Shown one piece after another: positions 16,913 through 24,050 of a DNA stretch of 47,689 bases. The notes below the pieces were generated by a model. That model had not been told where the DNA came from, did no database searches, and saw nothing but the letters and a program-made list of their open reading frames with translations. The stretch's first letter is position 1; each line of letters starts with the position of its first letter. Position numbers and translations under genes: made by a program. The DNA is from Candidatus Faecousia faecigallinarum (GTDB lineage: Bacteria; Bacillota; Clostridia; Oscillospirales; Oscillospiraceae), in contig DVHJ01000071.1 in NCBI GenBank assembly GCA_018712145.1, positions 1-47,689 of the forward strand. Reading direction: 5' to 3'.

Positions 16913-17282
16913 GCATGTCATTGCGAGGAGCGAAGCGACGCGGCAATCCGTAACCCCTGCGGTAGGGCATAGCAAAGCAGCAGTACTTAAGGCGAAATGG
17001 AAAAAAGTAGTACGAATTCGCCGAAAGTACTGCTGATTTTTTGGCTTTCTCTGCGGGGATGCGGATTGCCACGCCTCGTCACCCCAAAGTCCGCCACGCC
17101 TCGTCACCCCAAAGTCCGCCATGCCCTGCTCCGGCCAAAGGCCGGAGCAGGGCAACGCTCCCTTGTGGCTCCTCTCCCCGCAAAGCGTGCCGCTTTGTGG
17201 GGCCCCTATGCACTGGCTCGCAATGGCAGGCTAAAGGAAAAGCGTTTCTATGGGTGTAGGGGCACGGCTTGCAATGACATGC
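16913..17282 (+). repeat. long-hairpin repeat element, copy 2, with insertions
   Basis: The left end matches copy 1 (GCATGTCATTGCGAGGAGCGAA), as does the central block with AGCAGTACTT and GAATTCGCC. After CGGATTGCC it departs: a 25-bp segment is tandemly duplicated (starts near 17068 and 17093, each containing CGTCACCCCAAAGTC). A perfect 14-bp hairpin follows (17123-17136 with 17140-17153), then another stem near 17178-17202. Right-end-like GCAATGACATGC closes it at 17282. It looks like a copy enlarged by insertion of other palindromes. No gene is visible in it. Confidence 0.65.
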
Positions 17283-17329
17283 AGAATGTAGGTAGATGTG
17301 TGCCGACCGGCGCCCTGGTTTACAGCGAA

Positions 17330-17683
17330 TTAGAAGTGCTCCATTTTGCTCACGTCCAGGACAAAAACCGTCACGCCGCCGCAGGATACCTGCAGGGGCA
17401 CCGTAGGCATCATGGACGGCTCGGAAATGTGGGGCGGCATGATGCTGCGGTACACGGTTTCCGTCCGCTGGCCGGCCCGCTTTTTCAAGATGGCCAGGGC
17501 TGCGTCCAGCCGGGCGCTCTCCAGGCCGATCATGATGGTGACGCTACGCTTGCGCAAAAAACCACCCATGGTATTCAACAGCGTAACGTAAAATCCATTT
17601 TTATTCAGCTCGCGGACTACGCTATCATAGTCATCGCCCTGTAAAATAGCCAATATCATTTTATCGTTGGTTTGTTGTTCCAT
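17330..17683 (-). CDS. cyclic-di-AMP receptor (DarA/PstA family)
   Basis: A 117-residue PII-like signalling protein. Members of this family bind cyclic di-AMP as trimers in the cytoplasm, and their downstream targets are still unclear. It has the nucleotide-binding segment TLLNTMGGFLRKRSVTIMIG near residues 34-53 and the second beta-hairpin region ending GGVTVFVLDV. The ATG at 17683 is chosen because AAAGGAG lies 8 bases upstream; an in-frame ATG at 17701 lacks a site. A promoter at 17791-17820 gives a leader of about 100 bases. It stands alone between the repeat block and the divergent cwlD. The names darA and pstA are both used for the family. Confidence 0.9.
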   Translation of the reverse strand: MEQQTNDKMILAILQGDDYDSVVRELNKNGFYVTLLNTMGGFLRKRSVTIMIGLESARLDAALAILKKRAGQRTETVYRSIMPPHISEPSMMPTVPLQVSCGGVTVFVLDVSKMEHF

Positions 17684-17790
17684 GTAGACCGCTCCTTTCA
17701 AGAAATAAACGCGTGCCGTTTCTCCGGCGGTAGAGGAAGTACAAGCCGGTGAACCAACCGGCCCATCGCTTTCTTTTACTTTACACAGTT

Positions 17791-17820
17791 AGTATACCAC
17801 AAAAAATGTGGCGCTGTCAA
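17791..17820 (-). promoter_or_regulatory. sigma-A promoter of the cyclic-di-AMP receptor gene
   Basis: On the minus strand a perfect TTGACA (17820-17815) and TATACT (17796-17791) are separated by 18 bases. The leader to the start at 17683 is about 100 bases and contains two small hairpins near 17725-17765. Confidence 0.75.
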
Positions 17821-18049
17821 CCCGGAATTTTTCATATTTGTGCAAACCGGACGGTGAATATGGGTAAATCCACGGTTACTTTTATGGGTTCTAGGGGGAG
17901 CAAAATGGCAGGCGAGAGATGAAGATATGCCATAAAGTAACTCCGGCACAGGGGAGACTGCGATGGACGGGTCCGCTTTGGTTTGCTGCACCGGCCATGG
18001 CATGGACGCCGGACAGGCCGCATAATCTGAATTGGGAGGTGAACCTGGG
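17821..18049. other. gene-free stretch upstream of the amidase gene
   Basis: Short open frames overlap in all frames but none has protein features. I see no clear -35/-10 pair for the amidase and no aptamer I recognise. A forespore or mother-cell sigma factor could read this region, as is known for cwlD genes, but I cannot identify such a box with confidence. Confidence 0.35.
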
Positions 18050-18781
18050 ATGGATTTCCTGCGGCGGTTTTTGCGGAAATACTTTCTGGTATATGCATTG
18101 GTCATCGGACTGTTTATCGGCTCGGCAACCCTGATGGATAGAACCGTTACCGCGCTGGCAGAGGCGATGCCGGTTCCCCGGTCGGTAACGGTGGTCATTG
18201 ATCCCGGCCACGGGGGAGAGGACGGCGGCGCAGTATCCTGTACGGGGGCGTTGGAAAGCCAGATCAACCTGGAGATTTCTCTGCGGCTGAACGATTTGCT
18301 GCAATTTTTGGGGTATGAGACAAAGATGACCCGAAGGACAGACGTTTCTGTTTATACCCAGGGGACAACGCTGTCAGAGAAAAAAATTTCCGATTTAAAG
18401 CAGCGAGTTTCCATGGTAAATGAAACGCCGGATGCGTTGCTGTTGAGTATTCACCAAAACCAGTTTACCGACGGCAAGTACAGCGGAGCGCAAGTATTTT
18501 ATGCTTCCACGGCGGGAAGCCATGCCTTGGCGGAGCAGACCCAAGCTCAACTGATTTCGGCGTTAAATCCTGGATCCAGCCGCACTTGTAAACCGGCGAA
18601 CGGGGTTTATTTGATGGAGCATATTGCCTGTACCGGCATTTTGGTGGAGTGTGGATTTCTTTCCAACCCCCAGGAGGAGGCATCGCTGCGCACGCCGGAA
18701 TACCAGAAGAAGCTGTGCTGTGTTATCGCTACAGCGGCGGCCCAGTATCTTGAGGCGGAGCAAATGGTTAGGTACGGATAA
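18050..18781 (+). CDS. cwlD: N-acetylmuramoyl-L-alanine amidase, CwlD type
   Basis: A 243-residue membrane-anchored zinc amidase (Amidase_3). A basic N terminus and one signal-anchor helix (about 10-29) would place the catalytic domain outside the membrane. Zinc ligands are His54 in DPGHGG, Glu69 and His135 in SIHQNQF; Glu200 in LVECGF is the catalytic glutamate. Length, the N-terminal anchor and the motif VECGFLSNPQEEA match CwlD, which removes peptide side chains to make muramic-lactam in the spore cortex. That implies a spore-forming host. GGGAGGT lies 9 bases before the ATG. It could be another Amidase_3 paralog, but CwlD is the best fit. Confidence 0.85.
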   Translation: MDFLRRFLRKYFLVYALVIGLFIGSATLMDRTVTALAEAMPVPRSVTVVIDPGHGGEDGGAVSCTGALESQINLEISLRLNDLLQFLGYETKMTRRTDVSVYTQGTTLSEKKISDLKQRVSMVNETPDALLLSIHQNQFTDGKYSGAQVFYASTAGSHALAEQTQAQLISALNPGSSRTCKPANGVYLMEHIACTGILVECGFLSNPQEEASLRTPEYQKKLCCVIATAAAQYLEAEQMVRYG

Positions 18782-18812
18782 AACAAAAATTGAAAAAGAA
18801 CGGAAAAAGGTC

Positions 18813-18841
18813 TTGCAATTTTCGTCAGCCTGTGTTAATAT
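18813..18841 (+). promoter_or_regulatory. promoter of the tRNA-Pro gene
   Basis: TTGCAA (18813-18818) and TAATAT (18836-18841) with a 17-base spacer, ending 31 bases before the tRNA. Confidence 0.6.
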
Positions 18842-18872
18842 ATCTGAGCGCTAAGGGCGCAGTCGAACATAT

Positions 18873-18949
18873 CCGGGTGTGGCGAAGTTTGGTATCGCGC
18901 TTGAATGGGGTTCAAGAGGCCGCTGGTTCGAATCCAGTCACTCGGACCA
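18873..18949 (+). tRNA. tRNA-Pro (anticodon GGG)
   Basis: A 77-base cloverleaf. The acceptor CCGGGTG pairs with CACTCGG with one G-U pair. The D stem is GCGA/TCGC, and the anticodon stem is CTTGA/TCAAG. The loop ATGGGGT puts GGG in the anticodon position, reading CCC. The T arm is CTGG-TTCGAAT-CCAG plus one closing pair. The discriminator is A and the CCA end is encoded. A promoter precedes it and a terminator follows directly. Confidence 0.95.
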
Positions 18950-18950
18950 A

Positions 18951-18996
18951 AACTGCCGAAAACAGAGGTAAAGCCTCGGTTTTCGGCAGTTTTTTG
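18951..18996 (+). terminator. rho-independent terminator after tRNA-Pro
   Basis: A 13-bp perfect stem (18951-18963 with 18979-18991) encloses a smaller GAGG/CCTC stem and is followed by a T-rich tract from 18990. Confidence 0.92.
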
Positions 18997-19182
18997 TTTT
19001 GTGTTTTCCCACAATTTTATGGCGTTTTGACGGGGTTGTGACGAGAAATCATTCCATGCGCTTAATTGATTCTGTGAACGCGGTTAAGCCGCCCCTGCCG
19101 TAGATTTCTACCAGTGACGCTATCTAAATTTCAATGGGCAATATCTGATCATACATATTGTAGGAGAGGGCGAGGATAAACC

Positions 19183-20302
19183 GTGGACAAGAGAACGTTA
19201 TACCAAGCGGTAGTGGACTTTAATCGTTTGCAGTCTGAAAATAATGCAGGGGCGGCCCACAATTTACAGCCGGCCCGGGAATGCATTCGGACGGCACTGG
19301 ACGGCGCAGAACGGAAACGTGGGTTGGTTTGCCTGGCCATGGAGTGCCAGCCGGAAGTCTATCCGCTGCGCAACCGGCTGGATAACTGGGCAAACTACCC
19401 GGGAGAAACCAGAGCTGGCCGGGCATGAAAAATGCGGCCAGATGTGTTGGCGCTGATGGAGCGCAGAGATGCTGCGGCAGTAAGCCTGGGTTATGTGGGC
19501 TACGCAGACGGCATTTTAGCGGCAGATGGCCTGCAGGGAGATTGGTTAATCGGAAAATTAACAGATTATCTTAAAATTCATCTTCCTGCCACGGCCAAAT
19601 GGGCGCATGAAGAGAACATCGCCATGGTGGATTGGTTCTCCCGTTTACACCGTATGGCTATGCTGATGGAGCCTTCTGCACCCATGCCGCTGCTGGAAAC
19701 GTTTGCCTGCCGTATGGGATTAGAACCGGTGCTTCCGCGCTTATCCATTTCCATGACAGACCATTTCTGCTTTGCCAGTCAGACGGACTCGCGCCGCATT
19801 CATTTGGCAATCTCTCCCATCGATAGCATGTACAGCTGGTGCACGCTGTTCCATGAATTTGGACACGCCTGCGTGTATGCCAGCCTTCCGCAAAACGATT
19901 TGCCCTGGCTTTCGCCGCTGGTAGATGAAGTGATTGCGGTATTGTTTGCACATACCGCACTTCAGCTCCTGTGCGATGATGGGCTGCGCAGCCAGGGGTT
20001 GTCTGTGCTCCACACCGATTATACCCGGGCTTGCGTCAGCGGCCTGTTTAAGTTGGACCTGTGGCGGAACCGTACGGATCCGGAGCGTTTGTATCAAAAC
20101 TGGTATTCTCAACTTGGGGTACAGGTTGAGCCGGAAAAATGGGCGCTGGACAGTTTTCGCAGCATTGACTGCATGACGGTATTTGCCTATCCGCTGGGCC
20201 AAGCCCTGGCAGAGTCAATTCCGGCAGGAAAGACAGCTACCGGAACTGGCCCATAGAGCGTCCGGACTTACCTTGGCGGAGCTGTTGAAGCAATTTGCTT
20301 GA
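19183..20302 (+). pseudogene. broken M3-like zinc metallopeptidase gene
   Basis: Two open segments in the same frame, 19183-19428 (GTG start, 81 codons) and 19432-20256, are separated by an in-frame TGA at 19426-19428. The second segment carries the zinc motif HEFGH inside TLFHEFGHACVYA and a following DEVIA glutamate, a layout typical of M3 oligopeptidases. Near 20220 the frame shifts: the natural C terminus appears to continue in the next frame as QFRQERQLPELAHRASGL and on to a TGA at 20300-20302. The neighbouring frame just before the first stop also reads plausibly (KPELAGHEK), suggesting further small indels. At about 370 codons in total it is shorter than usual M3 enzymes. I treat it as decayed. 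Two separate small genes is the less likely alternative. Confidence 0.72.
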
Positions 20303-20313
20303 GGGGAAAGGGA

Positions 20314-20343
20314 CCCGTTGCAAAATTTACATTTTGCAACGGG
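20314..20343 (-). terminator. hairpin 3' of the DegV gene
   Basis: CCCGTTGCAAAAT (20314-20326) pairs with 20331-20343 around a 4-base loop. It lies between the convergent ends of the peptidase pseudogene and the DegV gene. The T tract is weak on both strands. The stem core GTTGCAAA matches the hairpin at 3815-3843. Confidence 0.6.
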
Positions 20344-20358
20344 CTAGCACATTGTAGG

Positions 20359-21201
20359 TTATGGCCGGAAAAAAGCTACCGCAATGGCGCCGGGGCCGAC
20401 ATGGGTTCCCACAGCCCCGCCCACGGTGGTCACCGGCAGGCTGTCCACCTGCCCGGCCCACAGGGCCTTACTGTCCTGAATGTACTTTTGCAGCAGAGCG
20501 TCGCTGAGGCCGGTGTAGCCCAGCAGTACCGGCCGGGAAAAGTCCACCCCACCGGCAGCGGCAATCCGCTGCACCAGCATATTGTTGCCCTGGCGGGAGC
20601 CTCTGGCCTTCCCCAGCAGTTCCACCTCTCCCTGGTTCAGGGAGACCACCGGCTTGATGGACAGCAGGGAACCGGCCAGGGCCACGGTTTTGGAAATCCG
20701 CCCGCCCCGCTTTAAATACTCTAGGGTGTCCAAAAGGGCCACCAGCTGCACCTTATCCCGTTCCCGTTCCACGGCCTGGGCAATCTCCCGGGCGGACAGG
20801 CCGGATTGGGCCAGGGCAGTGGCATATTCCACCAGAATCCCCGCCCCAATGGTCACGCTGTGGCTGTCCACCACAAACACATCCTCCGGAAATTCCTCCG
20901 CCGCCAGCACCGCGCTCTGATAAGTGCCGGACAGTTTGGCGGAGATGGTGATGGCAACCACCTGCCGGCCTGCCTGCCGGGCCCGGGCAAAGGCCTGGGC
21001 AAAGGCGTAGGGGGTTGCCTGGCTGGTGGTGGGCAGCTGGTCTGATTCCACTAGACGTTCATAAAAGCCCCTATGGGACAGCTCCACGCCGTCGAGAAAA
21101 GACTGGCTGTCAAAGTGAATGGTCAGGGGCAGCACCTCTGGCTTAGGCCGAAAGTCCGGCGCCAAATCCGTGGAGGAATCGGTGATGATTTGTACAGGCA
21201 T
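20359..21201 (-). CDS. DegV family fatty-acid-binding protein
   Basis: A 280-residue DegV protein. Family members such as FakB bind a fatty acid and present it to a fatty-acid kinase; others have no known role. It starts with IITDSSTDLAP, has TSQATPYAF (fatty-acid carboxylate region, about 61-69), ISAKLSGTYQSA, VVDSHSVTIGAG, LEYLKRGGRIS, and a C-terminal VGTHVGPGAIAVAF. These are all hallmarks of the family. The ATG at 21201 has AAGGAG 9 bases upstream. The open frame continues upstream through the next gene, but that part is antisense-like noise. No fakA gene is in the window, so fatty-acid use is inference. Confidence 0.9.
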   Translation of the reverse strand: MPVQIITDSSTDLAPDFRPKPEVLPLTIHFDSQSFLDGVELSHRGFYERLVESDQLPTTSQATPYAFAQAFARARQAGRQVVAITISAKLSGTYQSAVLAAEEFPEDVFVVDSHSVTIGAGILVEYATALAQSGLSAREIAQAVERERDKVQLVALLDTLEYLKRGGRISKTVALAGSLLSIKPVVSLNQGEVELLGKARGSRQGNNMLVQRIAAAGGVDFSRPVLLGYTGLSDALLQKYIQDSKALWAGQVDSLPVTTVGGAVGTHVGPGAIAVAFFRP

Positions 21202-21224
21202 GATGATGCACTCCTTCCGGTTGT

Positions 21225-21716
21225 TTACAGGGGGAACAGGCGGCAGATGGCCCCGGCAGTTTCTGCCGGGGTCAGGGTGGTGACATCCAGCTTTACCGTG
21301 TCCATGGTTTGGTACAGAGGCAGGCGGGCCAGGCTGCGGGGCACTACACTGGCGTCCCGCACCCCGGCGGCGATATCCCCCTGAAGCCGCCGCACCAGTT
21401 CCGCTTCGCTGCACACCAGGCTCACCGGGCAGGGCCGGCAGGGCGGCAGGCGGGAAAGAATTTCCGCCACAATGGCCTGGCGGTGCATGACCCAGGTGAA
21501 AATCACCTGCCGGTAGGCAGAGCACCGGAGATAATTGCCCAGCAAATGGCAGATGTTGTCCAGCACCATGGCTTTGGTCTCCGGCGTGACTACCTCCGGC
21601 TGCCAGCACCAGTCCCCGTCCAGGAAAACGCTGCCGGACAGCAGGGCGGCCAGGGCTTTGCCTGCTGCCGTTTTGCCCACCCCCATGGGGCCGCCAATGA
21701 GATACAAGGGCTTCAT
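21225..21716 (-). CDS. small P-loop nucleotide kinase-like protein
   Basis: A 163-residue cytoplasmic protein with a Walker A loop at the N terminus, GGPMGVGKT (about 8-16), followed by FLDGDWCWQP, the acidic substrate-side region seen in shikimate/gluconate-kinase-like proteins. It would be expected to phosphorylate a small molecule, but the substrate is unknown. The ATG at 21716 has GAGGGGAG 8 bases upstream. The gene ends 23 bases before the DegV start, and the two are probably co-transcribed. It is separated from the Dabb gene upstream by a hairpin. Confidence 0.75.
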   Translation of the reverse strand: MKPLYLIGGPMGVGKTAAGKALAALLSGSVFLDGDWCWQPEVVTPETKAMVLDNICHLLGNYLRCSAYRQVIFTWVMHRQAIVAEILSRLPPCRPCPVSLVCSEAELVRRLQGDIAAGVRDASVVPRSLARLPLYQTMDTVKLDVTTLTPAETAGAICRLFPL

Positions 21717-21738
21717 CTGATACACTCCCCTCAACGCA

Positions 21739-21772
21739 CATTGGCGCTGCCCGGTTAGGGACAGCGCCAATG
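21739..21772 (-). terminator. 11-bp hairpin between the Dabb and kinase-like genes
   Basis: CATTGGCGCTG (21739-21749) pairs exactly with 21762-21772 around a 12-base loop. On the minus strand no T run follows; on the plus strand GTTGTTTT follows. It may attenuate rather than end minus-strand transcription. Confidence 0.45.
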
Positions 21773-21782
21773 GTTGTTTTGC

Positions 21783-22067
21783 TCAATACTCGTAATCTGC
21801 GGCCATCCGGGACGCGACATACTTGTGGACAACGGCTTTGGCAGCCACATGGTCCGGGTGAACCTGATAGGCTTCCAGGGCTTCGGCGCTGTCAAATTCG
21901 GAGTACAGGGCGTAGTCCGCATCCCCCTGATAGGTGGGGCAGACCTCCAGCCACTGCAAACCGGGAACGACGCCCACCAGCGGCTCCAGAGCCTGAGCAA
22001 TCTCCTGGATAGCTGCCTGCTTATCACAGTCTTCCCGCAGAGTGTAGATGACAATATGCTTCACCAT
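21783..22067 (-). CDS. Dabb family (stress-responsive alpha/beta-barrel) protein
   Basis: A 94-residue single-domain protein starting MVKHIVIYTLRED, with the conserved GVVPGLQWLEV stretch and a C-terminal HPDHVAAKAVVHKYVASRMAADY. This is the standard Dabb layout of dimeric ferredoxin-like barrels. Biochemical roles in the family vary and the function here is unknown. GGAGG lies 8 bases before the ATG. It follows the ispH-rpsA gene by 48 bases, with a small GC hairpin in the gap. Confidence 0.88.
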   Translation of the reverse strand: MVKHIVIYTLREDCDKQAAIQEIAQALEPLVGVVPGLQWLEVCPTYQGDADYALYSEFDSAEALEAYQVHPDHVAAKAVVHKYVASRMAADYEY

Positions 22068-22090
22068 AATTTTTTCCTCCGGCGGTGAAA

Positions 22091-22109
22091 CCGGGGCCGG
22101 GGGCCCCGG
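22091..22109 (-). terminator. small GC hairpin after ispH-rpsA
   Basis: CCGGGGCC (22091-22098) pairs with GGCCCCGG (22102-22109) around a 3-base loop, with TTTC after it on the minus strand. It is possibly a weak terminator or a processing site between ispH-rpsA and the Dabb gene. Confidence 0.4.
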
Positions 22110-22115
22110 CTGAAA

Positions 22116-24050
22116 TTACGACTGGCTCTCGCCGTTGCGCAGGGCGCGGATGGACAGGGAAATCCGATGGTTCTCCTCATCCACGTTGATGATCTTGACG
22201 GTAACCTCCTGGCCTTCCTGCAGTACATCGCCGGGCTTCTCAATGCGAGTGTCGGCGATCTGGGAGATGTGAATCAGGCCGTCCACGCCGGGCATGATCT
22301 CGGCAAAGGCACCGAAGCTCACCAGCTTGGCCACTTTGGCGGGCACCACATCGCCCACCGAGTACTTCTCCAGGAACTGGAGCCAGGGGTTGGATTCCGG
22401 GGTCTTGTAGCCCAAGGAAATCTTCCGGTTCTCCCGGTCGAAGGACAGGACGAAGACGTCGATCTCGTCGCCAACCTTGACCACGTCAGCCGGGCTCTTG
22501 ATCCGGCCCCAGGACAGCTCGGAGACATGAACCATGCCGTCCACGCCGCCGATGTCCACAAAGGCGCCGTAGGGCATCAGGGACTTGACCACGCCGTGGT
22601 ACTTCTTGCCCTCTTCAATTTCGCTCCAAATTTTTTCTGCTGCGGCTCTGCGCTCCTCGGCGGCCACGGCACGGATGGAGCCGATCACTCTCCGGCGGGA
22701 GCGGTTCACCTCGGTGATGCGCATGCGGACGGTCTGGCCCACCAGGGCGCTCATATCGCCGCCCTTGGGCACACCGGTCTGGGAGGCGGGGATGAACACC
22801 CGCACGCCCTTCATGTTGGCCACCAAGCCGCCCTTGTTGGCCTCGGTGATGTTGCCTTCCACCACGGTTTTGTCTTGGCAGAGGGTGTTCAGCTCATCCC
22901 AAATTTTCAGGCCATCCAGCTTCTTTTTGCTCAGCTGGCAGGTGCCCTCCTGATCGTTGACGCGAACCACAAAAACCTCGATCTCGTCGCCAACCTTCAG
23001 AATGTCCTCCGGCTTGACGTTGGGGTCGCTGCTGACTTCATCACAGGGGATGTAGCCGGCCTGCTTGGTGCCCAGATCCACTTGGATCTCGGTAGAGCCG
23101 ATGTGTGTGACAACGCCAGTTACCTTATCTCCTGTATTTAAAGTCTTAATGGACTTCTCCAGAAGTTCCTCAAAGGACTGCTCCTGGTTGGTCTCAATTG
23201 CATTAATTTCGCTCATGGTGTTGTTGACCTCCTTTATAATCCACGCCGGCGTTGACGCGCCTGCCGTGATTCCAACATGTGAAGCGCCCCGGAAGAAAGC
23301 GGGATCCAGCCCCGACCCATCCTCCACCAGGGTGACCCTGGAACAGCGCTCCCGGCAAATGGCAGCAAGACGGCTTGTGTTGGAACTTTTGGGATCGCCC
23401 ACCACGACCATGACTTGACAGGATTCGGACATTTGCGCCGCTTCTTTTTGCCGGCAATCTGTTGCTCTGCATATAGTATCAAAAATTTTCAGGTTAGTAA
23501 ACTGTTTTTTTGCGATTTCCACGCAAAAATTCCACAAATTTGCTGTGAAGGTGGTTTGGCAAACCAGGCAAACTGGCAAATCGGACGAAATACCCGGGGA
23601 ATTGGCCCAGTGGGCCAGCTCTTCAGGGGAGGAAAAGACCAGGCTGGACTTGCTCCAGCTGGCAATGCCCTGCACTTCCGGGTGGTCGGGGGAGCCGATG
23701 ATGACGGGGATTCGGCCCTCCGCCTCTGCCGCCTGTACCAGGCGGTGGATTCGCCGGACAAAGGGGCAGGTGGCGTCCACCACCGTAACGTCCATGGCGG
23801 AAAGGGCCTCCTCTACCTGACGGGGAACACCGTGGGCGCGGATGACGACTGTCTGCCCAGGGGCAGCCTCCTCTGGCCGGCCGATGACCTGGACGCCCAT
23901 GGCGGCAAACCGGCCAACCACGTGGCGGTTGTGAATGATGGGACCCAGGGTACACACGGATGCCCCGGACCGGGCCGCCTCTTCCACCAGGGCGACGGCT
24001 TGATTGACGCCGAAGCAAAAGCCAGCGTACTTCCCCACGTGAATCTTCAT
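22116..24050 (-). CDS. ispH: fused 4-hydroxy-3-methylbut-2-enyl diphosphate reductase (IspH) and ribosomal protein S1-like protein
   Basis: A 644-residue two-part protein. Residues 1-278 are IspH, the iron-sulfur enzyme that makes IPP and DMAPP at the end of the MEP isoprenoid pathway. Cluster ligands are Cys12, Cys95 and Cys194, with His40, His73 and His123 and catalytic Glu125. Residues from 279 (MSEINAIETNQE) form an S1 protein with four OB-fold S1 repeats at about 305-375, 393-460, 479-548 and 563-636, for RNA binding on the 30S subunit. This fusion is known in Clostridia. The ATG overlaps the cmk stop. An AAGGAGG at 23234-23228 precedes Met279, so S1 may also be made alone. Confidence 0.95.
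   Translation of the reverse strand: MKIHVGKYAGFCFGVNQAVALVEEAARSGASVCTLGPIIHNRHVVGRFAAMGVQVIGRPEEAAPGQTVVIRAHGVPRQVEEALSAMDVTVVDATCPFVRRIHRLVQAAEAEGRIPVIIGSPDHPEVQGIASWSKSSLVFSSPEELAHWANSPGISSDLPVCLVCQTTFTANLWNFCVEIAKKQFTNLKIFDTICRATDCRQKEAAQMSESCQVMVVVGDPKSSNTSRLAAICRERCSRVTLVEDGSGLDPAFFRGASHVGITAGASTPAWIIKEVNNTMSEINAIETNQEQSFEELLEKSIKTLNTGDKVTGVVTHIGSTEIQVDLGTKQAGYIPCDEVSSDPNVKPEDILKVGDEIEVFVVRVNDQEGTCQLSKKKLDGLKIWDELNTLCQDKTVVEGNITEANKGGLVANMKGVRVFIPASQTGVPKGGDMSALVGQTVRMRITEVNRSRRRVIGSIRAVAAEERRAAAEKIWSEIEEGKKYHGVVKSLMPYGAFVDIGGVDGMVHVSELSWGRIKSPADVVKVGDEIDVFVLSFDRENRKISLGYKTPESNPWLQFLEKYSVGDVVPAKVAKLVSFGAFAEIMPGVDGLIHISQIADTRIEKPGDVLQEGQEVTVKIINVDEENHRISLSIRALRNGESQS
23228..23234 (-). 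promoter_or_regulatory. internal ribosome-binding site before the S1 part
   Basis: On the minus strand a full AAGGAGG lies 11 bases before the in-frame ATG at 23216, which begins MSEINAIE, exactly at the IspH/S1 junction. It encodes Lys-Glu-Val in the fusion, so coding chance is possible, but the match and position suggest separate initiation of S1. Confidence 0.5.

Noticed and set aside
16810-16965. Regularly spaced repeats as a CRISPR array
   Set aside because: The 51-52-base units are repeated along their whole length with no unique spacers, and no cas genes are present.
17821-18049. Possible riboswitch upstream of the amidase gene
   Set aside because: No conserved aptamer core (including cyclic-di-AMP or cobalamin types) could be matched by eye.
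18873-18949. tRNA-Pro 3' end as an integration site of a mobile element
   Set aside because: I found no direct repeat of the tRNA end downstream and no integrase gene, only the peptidase pseudogene.
19426-19428. In-frame TGA in the M3-like gene as a selenocysteine codon
   Set aside because: No SECIS-like hairpin was evident directly after it, M3 peptidases are not known selenoproteins, and a further frameshift downstream points to decay instead.
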